64,000 nucleotides of DNA from Rhizobiaceae bacterium (GCA_023953845.1 JAMLJC010000001.1:3606501-3670500); one strand, 5' to 3'; numbered from the stretch's first letter, positions 45,801 through 54,095 are shown. Translations and numbers: made by a program. Notes: a model not told the origin generated them from the sequence alone.

Positions 45801-46793
45801 CTCTGCATCCCGGCTGACGAGGAAGGCGTTGGCGCGGCTGACGCCACTCACCGCCCAGCTGGCGGGCGTGGTCGACTTCGCCGACACCTCGACGCCGGGC
45901 CGCACCTTGCAGGATCCCACGCGCAGATCGTCGCCGAACCAGGCCACGACCAGAGACACGCTCTCGACCGCAGGCGCCATCGCCTGCAGCCGGTCGAGCG
46001 CCTCCACCATGTCGGTGGAGTCGGCCAGCGCGTTCAGGTTCTCGGGCACCGTCGCGCCGCCATCGGTCTTCCGGATCGCCTGCGTCGCGTAGGTGAACTC
46101 GCCCGAGGCGGGGATCATGGTGACGGCGCGGGTCAGCCCCTCGGCGGTGTCGGGATCGGCGAGCGGGCGGAACACCTCGAAGGACAGCTGCGGCAGGCGG
46201 TTGCCATAAGTCGAGAGCGCCAGTTCTTCGAAGACGACATAGGCGGTGCCACGATAGGCGGGCGTGCTGGCCGCGCCCATCCTGGCCGCGATGAGGGGAT
46301 CGGCGGTCTGGGCCTCGTCGCCGGGATACCAGCGCCAGGTGACGCCGGAGAGGTCCATCGGCTTGCCGTCGGCCCAGATGCGCCCGATCCCGGTGATCGG
46401 CCCCTCGCAGAGCGCGACCGCGAAGGAGGCGTAGTAGAGATACTCGGTCGTCTTGACCTTGCCGCCCCCGCCGCCCTTGCCGCCACCTTGAGTAGTGGTC
46501 TTCGTCTCCTCGCGGAAATCCGTCGCCCAGATGATGTTTCCGCCCATCCGCATCCGGCCATAGAGCCGCGGGATCACCGCGCCCTCGGTGGCCGAGGTGA
46601 TGCGCAGCGTGTCAAGCCGCGCACCTTCGATGCGTTGCGTAGGCGCCAGCGACGAGATGACCCAGCTGTCCACGACCGAGCCGATGGTCGAGCCGATGAA
46701 GCCGCCGATGGTCGCGGCGCTCACTCCGAGGATCGCGCCGCCGATCGAACCGCCAATGGCGGCGCCAGCGGCACCGAGAACGAGGGTGGCCAT
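42828..46793 (-). CDS. baseplate hub / megatron protein (gene-transfer-agent gp15-like)
   Basis: A 1321-residue tail-tip protein. The N-terminus is a Gly/Ala hydrophobic segment (GAAGAAIGGSIGGAILGVSA). A TIM-barrel glycoside-hydrolase-like domain lies around residues 450-760 (HAFLIGTEMPGLTTIRSG, YAADWSEYF, FIGIDNYMPLSDWRDG, WFTELGCPAIDRG). A phage tail-protein domain (about 790-960, AVEGYAITALESPRASI) and a C-terminal fibronectin-like part (LTIRWTRRSRSL) follow. The layout matches megatron proteins of gene transfer agents and related siphoviruses, which penetrate the cell surface. A long opposite-strand frame across it is not a gene. Confidence 0.92.
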   Translation of the reverse strand: MATLVLGAAGAAIGGSIGGAILGVSAATIGGFIGSTIGSVVDSWVISSLAPTQRIEGARLDTLRITSATEGAVIPRLYGRMRMGGNIIWATDFREETKTTTQGGGKGGGGGKVKTTEYLYYASFAVALCEGPITGIGRIWADGKPMDLSGVTWRWYPGDEAQTADPLIAARMGAASTPAYRGTAYVVFEELALSTYGNRLPQLSFEVFRPLADPDTAEGLTRAVTMIPASGEFTYATQAIRKTDGGATVPENLNALADSTDMVEALDRLQAMAPAVESVSLVVAWFGDDLRVGSCKVRPGVEVSAKSTTPASWAVSGVSRANAFLVSRDAEDRPVYGGTPSDFAVVQAIQEMKARGLRVTFYPFILMDVPPGNTLPNPYSDNAAAIGQPAFPWRGRITCSPAAGFAGTVDKTATAASQVAALFGAATPASFSVTGQSVSWTGTPGDWGLRRMVLHYAHLCAAVGGVHAFLIGTEMPGLTTIRSGVSTYPAVQAYRDLLADVRSILGAGTKIGYAADWSEYFGHQPGDGSGDVFFHLDPLWADPEIDFIGIDNYMPLSDWRDGFEHADAAEGWPAIYDRAYLQGNIAGGEGFDWFYASAADRSAQARTPITDGAAGKAWVFRYKDLRAWWANPHYDRPGGVESGAPTAWAPQSKPIWFTELGCPAIDRGTNQPNVFFDPKSSESFTPHFSRGWRDDAIQRAYLEATYLWWGEARNNPLSSVYGGRMVLVPECAAWTWDARPYPFFPALTDVWTDGANWRLGHWLTGRLGAVSLAALVRHLCLRAGLPEQRIDVTGLWGAVEGYAITALESPRASITTLSRHFGFDAVETEGVIRFVLRGRASVATLAAEDLVAPREGDVLELTRGQETELPQALKWQVARADEDYDAALVEARRITVDTTRIASESFPMAVPPEEAERRCRRALMEAWVGREMAAFRLPPSRLALDPADAIRLEHDGRLVDLRLISIADAEARGIDAVRQDRATYDLPPGDPRAASLTRAVVFGAPDAVLMDLPQLTEDQPAHRPLVAAHAVPWPGEMAVFRSPSTDGFELLTTFGSRTRIGTLVSDFFAGPTSRFDLGNALVVDLLTGTLESVTDLTLFGGANALAIESAPGVWEIVQAGAAELLAPGRYRLTRLLRGQRGTEGAMGNPAPAGARVVVLDDSLASLPIAEADLALPWNWRIGPASRPVSDETYVVQAFTPEGVGLRPFSVAHVEQPWRTPRVPGDLTIRWTRRSRSLTADSWGGLEVPLAEELEAYEVEILDGAAVKRVLSATTTSAIYTAAQQSADLGAPLGPGGTLDIRISQLSALVGRGAPKTVTLTI

Positions 46794-46802
46794 GTCGGGG
46801 TC

Positions 46803-47237
46803 TCAGCGTTGCGGGAACAGGAAGGCGAAGGCGATGCGCCGTCGCCAGGATTGCGTGAGCGGTTCCTCGATCACGCCGAGCCGCTCGTAAGCGTGGAGGA
46901 AGCTGTCGGGGCCGGTCAGAATCCCGACATGCTTGGCGATGGCGCGGGGCTTCATGCGGAAGAGGACCAGCGCGCCGGGTCCGGCTTCACACGGGGCAAT
47001 CTCAGTCATCATGCCCCGCGCGCCCTCGGCCAGCACCTCGCGCGGGCCGGTTTCGCCCCAGTCCCGACTGTAGGGCGGGATCGGGAACGGCTCGGGGCCG
47101 ACGACCTCGCGCCAGACGCCCCGCGCCAGCCCGAGGCAATCGCAGCCGACACCGCGCAGGCTGGCCTGATCATGATACGGCGTTCCGAGCCAGGACCGCG
47201 CAATGGTGATGACGTGCTGGGGATCAGCGGCGTTCAC
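46803..47237 (-). CDS. NlpC/P60 family tail peptidase (gp14-like)
   Basis: A 144-residue cysteine peptidase. SWLGTPYHDQASLRGVGCDC gives the nucleophile Cys, and AIAKHVGILTG the catalytic His, with a following polar residue. It probably opens peptidoglycan during DNA entry. Its ATG overlaps the DUF2163 stop by 4 bp. It follows the gp12-gp13-gp14-gp15 gene order known from gene transfer agents. Confidence 0.92.
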   Translation of the reverse strand: MNAADPQHVITIARSWLGTPYHDQASLRGVGCDCLGLARGVWREVVGPEPFPIPPYSRDWGETGPREVLAEGARGMMTEIAPCEAGPGALVLFRMKPRAIAKHVGILTGPDSFLHAYERLGVIEEPLTQSWRRRIAFAFLFPQR

Positions 47238-48118
47238 AGCACCGACCCCTCGTGCCCGCCGTCCTTTGTGGCGTATCGCAGCACGGCATCCTGGCCCGGG
47301 ATGTGCGGGAAACCCCGGAAGTTGACGGTATTGGCGAACTTCGCCCCGCAGGTCTCCATGCGCTTGTCGCAGCCCGCGCGGATGGTGAAGGCATCGCCCT
47401 CGGCGATGGACCGCACCGGCGCCTCGAGCAGGGTCAGGATCGCGACGCCGTCCGTCACGTCATGGCCCAGCACTTCCGCGCGACGCCCCGCATTCGCGTC
47501 GCTCGTCCATTCGATGGTGCCGAAGGTGAACCAGCCGGAAGCGAACCCGCCGAGCCCCGAGGCGGTGAAGGCCCTGTCGCGCAGGAGATCGATGACGGCG
47601 CCCGTGCCCTTGAATGCGGGATCCTCCAGATCGACGCCGCAGCGCGCATCGCCAAGCGCGGCGTCGCAGGTCGCCTGGAACGTCCGCCCGACCGTCTGGC
47701 CCAAGACGTGGGCGAGCGAGCGGACCTCGGCGACGAAGGCGAGCCGCCCGCGCCGGATCTGACCTATGGCGCCGCGCCGCATCAGGACGCGCTGGCCGGT
47801 GTCGGCCCAGTTCACGCGCCAGACATCGACCTCCGCGTTGTCCCAGCGGCCGTCGAGGATGTCGGTCTCGGTGATGCGGTCCGAGGTCAGCACCCCCTCG
47901 GCATCCTGCGCATCGACCGACAGGTCCGATCCCGACCGCACCTCGGATGCCGTGAGCCCGCTCTCGGGCTCGAAGTCGGTCCCGTCGAAGCTGAGCGTCC
48001 GGTCGTGGTCGGTGAAGCCGAAACTCGCGCCATCGGCGCGGGCGATACGCCAGCACCAGGCAAGCGTCGTCGTGCCCTCGTCGAGATGGGCCTGCAGGGC
48101 GGGGTCGAGGGTCTTCAT
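47234..48118 (-). CDS. DUF2163 tail protein (gp13-like)
   Basis: A 294-residue tail-tip protein. The N-terminal half reads ALQAHLDEGTTTLAWCWRIA and FGFTDHDRTLSFDGTDFEPE; the C-terminus has the Cys-rich element CDKRMETCGAKFANTVNFRG, FPHIPG, which binds an iron-sulfur cluster or metal in lambda gpL-type hub proteins. It overlaps both neighbours by 4 bp. The known role of the family is assembly of the tail tip. Confidence 0.92.
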   Translation of the reverse strand: MKTLDPALQAHLDEGTTTLAWCWRIARADGASFGFTDHDRTLSFDGTDFEPESGLTASEVRSGSDLSVDAQDAEGVLTSDRITETDILDGRWDNAEVDVWRVNWADTGQRVLMRRGAIGQIRRGRLAFVAEVRSLAHVLGQTVGRTFQATCDAALGDARCGVDLEDPAFKGTGAVIDLLRDRAFTASGLGGFASGWFTFGTIEWTSDANAGRRAEVLGHDVTDGVAILTLLEAPVRSIAEGDAFTIRAGCDKRMETCGAKFANTVNFRGFPHIPGQDAVLRYATKDGGHEGSVL

Positions 48119-48741
48119 CGGCGCAGTTCCAGCAGCGGGATGGAGGTGATCGAGCCGAGCCGCTCGAGGTCGAGCGTCACGTCGAGCACGTCGGTGTCGA
48201 AACGGACCGGCACGTCGAACTCGAAGCCCGCGGTGATCGCGAGGCCGGAGCCCGGCGCCGCGGTGAAGGTGATGACGCCGGTCGTGGTGTCGACCGACCA
48301 ACCGGAGGGCTGCTCAGCCCCGGCGAGCGCGATGCGCACACTGCCCGCCACCGGCTTGGCGATGGCGCGCGTCCAGGATTGCGCGCCCGAGGAGTAGCGC
48401 TTCACGAGTTGGAACGCGGTCGTCGCGCCGTCGCCGGTGCCGATCGCCTGGTCGGTGGGCGATGCCGTGCCCGAGGGTAGACAGGACTTGTGGTCGCCCC
48501 AGTCCTTGAAGCGGAAGCCATGGAGGCGGCCATTCCGCGCCTCGAAGAAGGCAACCACCGCCGCCAGATCGTCAGCGCGGCGGATGCCGTAGGCGACATC
48601 GTAGCGGCGGCGCGAGTTGGCCCAGCTGGCGTTGCGCTCCTCGTCCCCGGAGGCGAGCTCGACGATTTGCGTGCGCCGCTCGGGCCCGCCGCGCGCGCCC
48701 CGGCTGATGTTGTCCGGGAACCGCACCTCATGGAACGCCAT
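48115..48741 (-). CDS. DUF2460 tail protein, distal tail-like (gp12-like)
   Basis: A 208-residue protein (MAFHEVRFPDNISRGARGGP, GRLHGFRFKDWGDH, and the end VRFDTDVLDVTLDLERLG) of the DUF2460 family, equivalent to the distal tail protein of gene transfer agents. The ATG overlaps the tape-measure stop (TGATG); a GTG one codon earlier is possible. It probably connects the tail tube to the hub. Confidence 0.92.
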   Translation of the reverse strand: MAFHEVRFPDNISRGARGGPERRTQIVELASGDEERNASWANSRRRYDVAYGIRRADDLAAVVAFFEARNGRLHGFRFKDWGDHKSCLPSGTASPTDQAIGTGDGATTAFQLVKRYSSGAQSWTRAIAKPVAGSVRIALAGAEQPSGWSVDTTTGVITFTAAPGSGLAITAGFEFDVPVRFDTDVLDVTLDLERLGSITSIPLLELRR

Positions 48742-51176
48742 CACATGCCCCTCCGCCCGAGCGAGACCGCGCGGGCGATATCCGCCGCGACCTGCGTGCG
48801 CGATTGCCGGAAGCTCTCGGCGTCGCGCGCCACGATTGTGACGTTGATCCCGCCGCCCGTGCCGTAGCCTTGCGCATCGCGGCGCGAGAGCACCCGCTCG
48901 CCCCTTTGCAGGATTGCAGGCACCTCGTCGTGCCGAAGCCCCACCGCGCCGCCCGAATGCATCCGGGGCGCGGCTGCGAAGGCCATAGCCGGGACCATGC
49001 GCGAGGGGCCGGACGATCCGACCATGCCGCCCGCGTGCAGGATGTTGGCGAAAATCCCGCCCGCGCCGCCGAGCGCGCCCGAGAGCGCGTTGGCGATGGG
49101 GCCAAGGATGAAGCGCCGCGCCGCCAGCTTCGCCAGATCGGCGATGAGTGAGGTCACCAGATCGCGGAAGTTCAGCTTGCCGGTCTTCACGAACTCACCG
49201 ACCGCGTCCTCCGCCGACTGAAACGCGCTGACGAGGCTCTGGCCGATATCGCCGCCGATCTCCCGGGCCCGGCTTGCATAATCCGAGAGCGCCGCTGTCA
49301 CGGCCTGCCATCCGGTCAGCGCGCGCTCCGCCCCTTCGCCAGCGGCGGTTCCGGCGTCGCGGGCAGCACTTCCGGCGCCATTGGCGGCGGCTGCGGTATC
49401 GCCGAGCCCGGCCGCTAGTGCATCGGCGGAGGTCGCGGCGTCCGTCAGCGCGGCCTCGGCCTCCGCGCCGGAGCCAGTCACGGCATCCTTCAGCGCCAGC
49501 CAAACAGAAAGCGGCCGGGTCGCGGCATCGGTCAGCATGCCAGCGGCCTCGCGATAGGCATCGGCACGCGCGCGCGCGTCATCCGCCATCGCGCCGAGAC
49601 CTAGATCCGGCGGTGCGATATAGGTCCGGGCGAGCGCGGCCGAAAACGCATCGGCTGCTGCGGTGCCCGCCGCCGTCGCAGCCCCTTCGAACGGGTTGTC
49701 GATCCGGCTCAGGTCCACCGCGTCGAGCGTGCCGATCCGCACGCCGCCTTCGCCGGTGGCCCATTCCGGCAACAAGGCCAGCGCGGCGTTCAGGGTTTCG
49801 ATGAAGCTGTTGATGCGGGTTACGACGCCGTTCAGCATCGCCTCCACCCCGCCGATCAGCCCGTTCGCGGCCTGGTAGGCGAAATCGCCGATGGCGCCTG
49901 GCAGGCTGCCCCAGATCGCCACCGCGCCGCCATAGGCGCCCCGGAAGATTGCGACAGTGCGGTCCCCGAACCCCACGACGCCCGCCACGGTACCGTCGAG
50001 CGCCGAAAGCGCGGCGGCCTTCAGCCCCTCCCAACCGGCCGCCATACGGGCCAGCGCGGCATCGAGCGCGAGCCCGATGCGCGACCAGACCTCGGAGGCC
50101 AGATCGGAGAGCAGCCGGAAGGCTTCGCCGACGCCACCCACCCGGGCGACGAATTGGGACAGCTGGTAGATCAGTTCGCCCACGCCGACGATCAGCGCGC
50201 CGATGCCGGTGCGGATCAGCGCCCCGCGCAGCACGACGAGTGCGGTGGCGAACCCACGGACCGAGAGCGCGGCAGCGGCCAGCCCGGCGACCCAGCGGCC
50301 CGCGAGGAAGGTCGCGAAGGTTACGGCATAGGTGGTCAGGCGGCCGATATTGTCGAAAAGGCCGCGAATGGCGATGCCGAGTGGCCCGGTACGGCTGGCG
50401 ATGGCCGCCATGGCATTGGCGACCGCCTCGAGGGCCGGGGCGGCAGCAACGGCCAGCTGGTTCGACAGCCCGCGCCAGATCAGCCCCAGCCTTGAGATGG
50501 CGTCGTTCGTCCGCTCGATCTGATCGGCATCCTGTTCGGAGACCACGACACCGAAGGCAAGCACGTCCTCCGTCGCCTGGCGCAGCGTCGCGGTGTCGAT
50601 CCGTGACATCGCGATGGAGCCTTCCTCGCCGAAGAGCTGCCCGGCGACAGCTGCGCGCTCGGCGGCAGGCACGAAGTCCTCGATGGCGGCGTTGATCGCG
50701 CCGACCCGCTGATCCAGCGGCAGCGCAATCAGGTCGGTGGCGGATAGGCCCAGCCGGTCGAGCGCGTCAGCGGCAGGGCCAGTCCCGGCAGCCGCCTGGC
50801 TGAGACGGCGCGTCAGATCCTTCGTCGCCTGCTCGATGCCGGACATGGAGACGCCCGCCAGTTCGCCCGCACGCTCCAGCGTCTGGATCGAGGCGGCGGT
50901 GGTGCCGAGGGACTGCGCGAGCTTGGCCTGCGCATCGACCGTCTGCAGCCCGGAGCGGATCATCGCCACGCCAGCAGCGGCAGCGGCGGCCACGGCAGCG
51001 GCTGCCGCAACCCGCACCCGTCGCGAGAAGGCCGCGAGCCGGGCGTTCGCAGCCTCCATCTCGCGGCTCAGCCGTCCGAAGCTGCGCGACCCGGCCTCGC
51101 CCACGCCTTCCAGTTCGGCGCGCACTTGCCGTCCGCCCACGGCCGCGAGGCGGACGCTGACCCTCTTCTCAGCCAT
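48741..51176 (-). CDS. phage tail tape-measure protein
   Basis: An 811-residue protein. The N-terminus (SVRLAAVGGRQVRAELEGVG, SFGRLSREMEAANARLAAFS) is followed by an Ala-rich hydrophobic helix, a TIGR01541/lambda gpH-like region (RAGELAGVSMSGIEQATKDL), central membrane-like segments (FATFLAGRWVAGLAAAALSV) and a C-terminal phage-tail domain (FGALGGAGGIFANILHAGG-type Gly-rich end, LQRGERVLSRRDA). At ~811 residues it predicts a tail of roughly 120 nm by the usual rule. The ATG overlaps the stop of the frameshifted chaperone by 8 bp; a start three codons earlier is possible. Confidence 0.92.
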   Translation of the reverse strand: MAEKRVSVRLAAVGGRQVRAELEGVGEAGSRSFGRLSREMEAANARLAAFSRRVRVAAAAAVAAAAAAGVAMIRSGLQTVDAQAKLAQSLGTTAASIQTLERAGELAGVSMSGIEQATKDLTRRLSQAAAGTGPAADALDRLGLSATDLIALPLDQRVGAINAAIEDFVPAAERAAVAGQLFGEEGSIAMSRIDTATLRQATEDVLAFGVVVSEQDADQIERTNDAISRLGLIWRGLSNQLAVAAAPALEAVANAMAAIASRTGPLGIAIRGLFDNIGRLTTYAVTFATFLAGRWVAGLAAAALSVRGFATALVVLRGALIRTGIGALIVGVGELIYQLSQFVARVGGVGEAFRLLSDLASEVWSRIGLALDAALARMAAGWEGLKAAALSALDGTVAGVVGFGDRTVAIFRGAYGGAVAIWGSLPGAIGDFAYQAANGLIGGVEAMLNGVVTRINSFIETLNAALALLPEWATGEGGVRIGTLDAVDLSRIDNPFEGAATAAGTAAADAFSAALARTYIAPPDLGLGAMADDARARADAYREAAGMLTDAATRPLSVWLALKDAVTGSGAEAEAALTDAATSADALAAGLGDTAAAANGAGSAARDAGTAAGEGAERALTGWQAVTAALSDYASRAREIGGDIGQSLVSAFQSAEDAVGEFVKTGKLNFRDLVTSLIADLAKLAARRFILGPIANALSGALGGAGGIFANILHAGGMVGSSGPSRMVPAMAFAAAPRMHSGGAVGLRHDEVPAILQRGERVLSRRDAQGYGTGGGINVTIVARDAESFRQSRTQVAADIARAVSLGRRGM

Positions 51177-51833
51177 GGGAGTCATCCATCTGTTCGTTGA
51201 GCTTGGCGACCATCACCGCCTCGATGACGGGCAGCAGTTCGGCCGTGACGAGCGGCGGTACGCCGAGGGCGTCACCGAGCGCGAGCGCGGCCGACATATC
51301 CCAGCCGATCACGGCGCCGGGCAGCACGCGGAGCTGCCCACCAAGGCGACCGGCGAGGTCCCAGACCTGCCAACCCTCCGGTGTTTCCGGACGGTTCAGC
51401 CGCGCCGGGCAGTCCGGGCAGGCTTGCGCACAGGCTTCGCAGTAGCGCTCGCCCCCGCCGAAGGACCATTCGGCGAGGGCGCGGAGGCGTTTTTTTCCTG
51501 CTCCAGCAGCAGGCTTTTCGAGACGTAGGTCAGCTGGAAGGCCTCGAAGATCGGCCAGACATCGAGCAGCGCGTCGATGGCCTCCGGGCTCGGGTCGATG
51601 GGATTGTCGTCCGCGTCGCCGATGCCCTCCCAGGCGAGCACCGCCCGCCGCGCCAGCGCTTTGGCGAAGGCGACGGCGCGTTCCTCGTCGGAGGCATCTT
51701 CTCGAACAGCTTCCACGGCCGGATCGATGCGCGTCGCCACCATCAGGGCGGTGGTCAGCGGGCGCAGCTGCATCCGGACGCCGGGTGCGAGGTCATGCCA
51801 GCGCGGCGCGTTCGTCAGGTCGAGCGTCAGCAT
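51169..51833 (-). CDS. tail assembly chaperone fusion made by -1 ribosomal frameshift (GT-like)
   Basis: The zero frame from 51833 reaches A AAA AAC at 51495-51489. A -1 slip there continues into a second frame ending at 51169, giving a 221-residue product. The added 106 residues (KRLRALAEWSFGGGERYCEA, then WQVWDLAGRLGGQLRVLPGA) contain CEACAQACPDC, a CxxCxxxCxxC zinc-site pattern, and have no good start codon of their own. The frame is conserved in character up to its stop inside the tape-measure start. This mirrors gpG/gpGT of lambda, which load the tape measure during tail assembly. Confidence 0.75.
51396..51833 (-). CDS. tail assembly chaperone (G-like), zero-frame product
   Basis: A 145-residue cytoplasmic chaperone (MLTLDLTNAPRWHDLAPGVR, AVAFAKALARRAVLAWEGIG, FEAFQLTYVSKSLLLEQEKN) ending in a low-complexity Ala/Pro/Lys tail. 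Residue 115 is the last codon of the slippery heptamer, and the tail beyond it is poorly constrained, as expected when a -1 fusion is the second product. Its start overlaps the tail-tube stop. Position between tail tube and tape measure is the fixed place of these chaperones in siphoviruses. Confidence 0.88.
   Translation of the reverse strand: MLTLDLTNAPRWHDLAPGVRMQLRPLTTALMVATRIDPAVEAVREDASDEERAVAFAKALARRAVLAWEGIGDADDNPIDPSPEAIDALLDVWPIFEAFQLTYVSKSLLLEQEKNASAPSPNGPSAGASATAKPVRKPARTARRG
51489..51495 (-). promoter_or_regulatory. -1 programmed frameshift site
   Basis: On the minus strand the codons are GAA AAA AAC, so the heptamer A AAA AAC is in the X XXY YYZ phase needed for tandem -1 slippage. 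It is the only run of seven A in the tail module and sits between two chaperone frames just before the tape measure. Confidence 0.75.
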
Positions 51834-52774
51834 CAATAGGTCTCCACAGCGTTCACGAGGGTGGCGGTGCACATCCGGCCGACGACGCTGTCGCGCGCGG
51901 CCTGCCAATCGAACGTCGCCTGCACGCCCTGCGGCCCGGAAATCTCGATCCGGGGGCGCGGCAGGTAGACGGCGTGCACGGTGAAGGTGAAGCTCTCGCC
52001 GGACGGAAGGACGTAGGCGAACTCCATCTCGCAGGCCTCGCCGTTGATGGCCTGCGTCACCAGCGTCTGGTCGGCGAAGCGCACCTCGATCCGGCCGGTC
52101 AGCGCGGCGATGGACGGGTCCGCGCCGTCGATGCGGCCGTCGCTCCGGATCGTCTCGATCCGGTCGAGGTTGTTGGCATAGGTGATCTCGGCCGAGACCA
52201 CGTTGCCGAGGGCGGAACCGTTCCGCGTGATCGCCCCGTTGAAATGGCCGAAGCGCTTCAGCTCCAGCGCAGCGGGCGTTCCGGCGCTGGTCGTCGTGCC
52301 CACCGTCTCGCCCTGCGCCACCAGCCGTGCGGTGGCGGTCAGCAGACCCGAGCGCTGCATCTGCCAGGTGATCTGGTCGAGCACGCAGCCCGAGTACATC
52401 GCATAGCGGGGCACCTCGGGCATACCGGTCTCGATCGACATGCTGGGCAGCGTCCAGGACCCTGACTGGAACTCGTGGGTGTAAGGGGCATCCACACCTG
52501 TGGTCGTGGGCGCGCCGAAGGCCGCCTTCAGCCAGAAGCCGAAGGCCTCTGCGTCGAGCGGCACGACGACATCGCCGTCTGCCGTCACCGCGTCCTTGAT
52601 CGGCGCCAGCGGATCGCGACCGTAGCCCAGCAGTTCGGAGTTCAGAAGCGGCTGCTCTGCCCCGAGCGAGGTGCTGGCGAAGGGCATGCGGGTGAACCCG
52701 CCAACCGGCGGCGTTCCATAAGTGGTCTCGAACGCAAGCGCCATCAGCGCCCGCGCCCCTTGTGCGCGTGCCAT
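51833..52774 (-). CDS. phage tail tube (major tail) protein
   Basis: A 313-residue protein: ARALMALAFETTYGTPPVGG, FTRMPFASTSLGAEQPLLNS, and AEAFGFWLKAAFGAP match tail tube proteins of long-tailed phages; a C-terminal Ig-like extension may decorate the tail (RPRIEISGPQGVQATF). It is expected to form the hexameric rings of the tail. It lies 24 bp after the tail terminator gene and overlaps the chaperone start by one base. Confidence 0.87.
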   Translation of the reverse strand: MARAQGARALMALAFETTYGTPPVGGFTRMPFASTSLGAEQPLLNSELLGYGRDPLAPIKDAVTADGDVVVPLDAEAFGFWLKAAFGAPTTTGVDAPYTHEFQSGSWTLPSMSIETGMPEVPRYAMYSGCVLDQITWQMQRSGLLTATARLVAQGETVGTTTSAGTPAALELKRFGHFNGAITRNGSALGNVVSAEITYANNLDRIETIRSDGRIDGADPSIAALTGRIEVRFADQTLVTQAINGEACEMEFAYVLPSGESFTFTVHAVYLPRPRIEISGPQGVQATFDWQAARDSVVGRMCTATLVNAVETY

Positions 52775-52798
52775 TGTCGTCTCCTTAGGTTGTCGGGG

Positions 52799-53218
52799 TC
52801 AGGCCAGCGGGTCGGCCGTAGAATAGTGCAGCACCACCGGGATCACGGCGGCCTTAAGGCTGGCCGCGCCCTCGACGGGCAGATCGACCGGTCTCGGCGC
52901 TTCGGCCTCGACCCAATCGCAGAGACCGCCCAGCGTGCGGTCGGCGGCGAGCGCCGTGCCGATGCTGGCGGTCAGCGTGTCGAAGGCGGCGTCACGGTCG
53001 GAGCTCTGCACGACCGCCTCGATCTCGGCCCGGTGCTGGTAGTGGTAGCGCAGCGGCGAGAGCGTGACCTCAGGCTCGCCCGGCTCGCCGTCGCGCAGGA
53101 TCAGGAGGCCGGCAGTTGGCACACGCTCGGGCAGCACCTCGCCGCGCAGGGCCGTGGCGGGCAGCGCCGAGAGCCGCGCGTACAGCTCGGTGAGGATGGT
53201 CTCGCGAGGGGTGGGCAT
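52799..53218 (-). CDS. phage tail terminator / minor tail protein U-like
   Basis: A 139-residue protein (ETILTELYARLSALPATALR, YHYQHRAEIEAVVQSSDRDA, TLGGLCDWVEAEAPRP) with the layout of tail terminators, which cap the tail tube before head joining. It should follow the connector genes directly, but a reverse-oriented cargo gene (53274-54062) is inserted before it. Assigned from features and position. Confidence 0.75.
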   Translation of the reverse strand: MPTPRETILTELYARLSALPATALRGEVLPERVPTAGLLILRDGEPGEPEVTLSPLRYHYQHRAEIEAVVQSSDRDAAFDTLTASIGTALAADRTLGGLCDWVEAEAPRPVDLPVEGAASLKAAVIPVVLHYSTADPLA

Positions 53219-53273
53219 CTTGGAAAGCCCTTCGGTTACAGATACTTCATTGATCGTCAGCGGAGGATCGAGA

Positions 53274-54062
53274 TTGCAGCCTGTTCTCTACCCGAAATAT
53301 CGACACGTGATTGAATCACGAGGCGCTTCGGCTTCAAATGATCCGGCACTCGTCGTGGATCAAAGAGGACGAGATACTGTCTTCTACATGCCATTCGAGT
53401 ACGTAAATGAGCGCGCCAGGATTGTGATTGTCGGCATTACGCCGGGACCGAACCAGATGGCGCTCGCATACGATGAAGTGAAGGCGCTCTCTTCCAGAGG
53501 AATGAGCGAGGACCAGATCCTGTATCAAGTGAAGAGCCTCGCGGCGTTCGGGGATGAATCGATGCGCCCCAACCTTGTGAAGATGCTCAATGCAACGAAG
53601 ATCAACGAGTTGCTGGGCATCCGAGACGCGGGTGAGCTGTGGTCAACTTCGTATGATGCACTCCATGCCACCTCGGTCATTTCACATGCCGCGTTCAGGA
53701 ATGGGAAGATGTTCGCTGGAAGCTTTGACCAAGTTATGCGATCCGAGGCCTTCGCTGCCGGTTTCCGAAGGGATTTCTTGCCATCCTTGCAAGCCTTGCA
53801 AAACAAGGCCTTCTTCCTTGCGCTTGGGCCTACGCCCCTTGAAGCGCTCCAATGGTGCGTCGCGCAGGGGCACATTCAGGAGGAACAACTTCTCGGAGCA
53901 CTCGCGCATCCCTCACGATCCAGCGGAAGCCAAGTCGACATCTATCTTGGCTTGAAGGATCCGCAGGATCTGAACCCGAAGGATCCAGTCCGTTATCGCG
54001 TCGACTGGCTGCAACGCGCATCACAGTCGCTGAGACAGAAGCTTCGGAAACTCGCTATGTAG
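53274..54062 (+). CDS. uracil-DNA-glycosylase-like protein, reversed cargo gene in the tail module
   Basis: A 262-residue protein on the strand opposite to all its neighbours and with visibly lower GC. RIVIVGITPGPNQM (GITPGP at 55-60) resembles motif A of the uracil-DNA glycosylase superfamily, FFLALGPTPLEAL the central strand, and GALAHPSRSSG (HPS at 213-215) the motif B loop. No Asp of active UNG is evident in the first motif, so activity is uncertain. The start is TTG with GGAGG 7 nt upstream. Own promoter and separate orientation are those of a lysogenic-conversion (moron) gene, possibly for defence or superinfection exclusion. Family call is tentative. Confidence 0.6.
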   Translation: MQPVLYPKYRHVIESRGASASNDPALVVDQRGRDTVFYMPFEYVNERARIVIVGITPGPNQMALAYDEVKALSSRGMSEDQILYQVKSLAAFGDESMRPNLVKMLNATKINELLGIRDAGELWSTSYDALHATSVISHAAFRNGKMFAGSFDQVMRSEAFAAGFRRDFLPSLQALQNKAFFLALGPTPLEALQWCVAQGHIQEEQLLGALAHPSRSSGSQVDIYLGLKDPQDLNPKDPVRYRVDWLQRASQSLRQKLRKLAM

Positions 54063-54095
54063 GCACCTGCCAAGGAACCGGCTCGTCGAAGTTTC

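Noticed and set aside
42465..47762. A 1765-codon open frame on the plus strand
   Set aside because: It lies opposite the megatron, NlpC and DUF2163 genes. The translation is Arg/Pro/Gly/His-rich low complexity, typical of the antisense frame of GC-rich coding DNA, while the minus strand shows recognised families.
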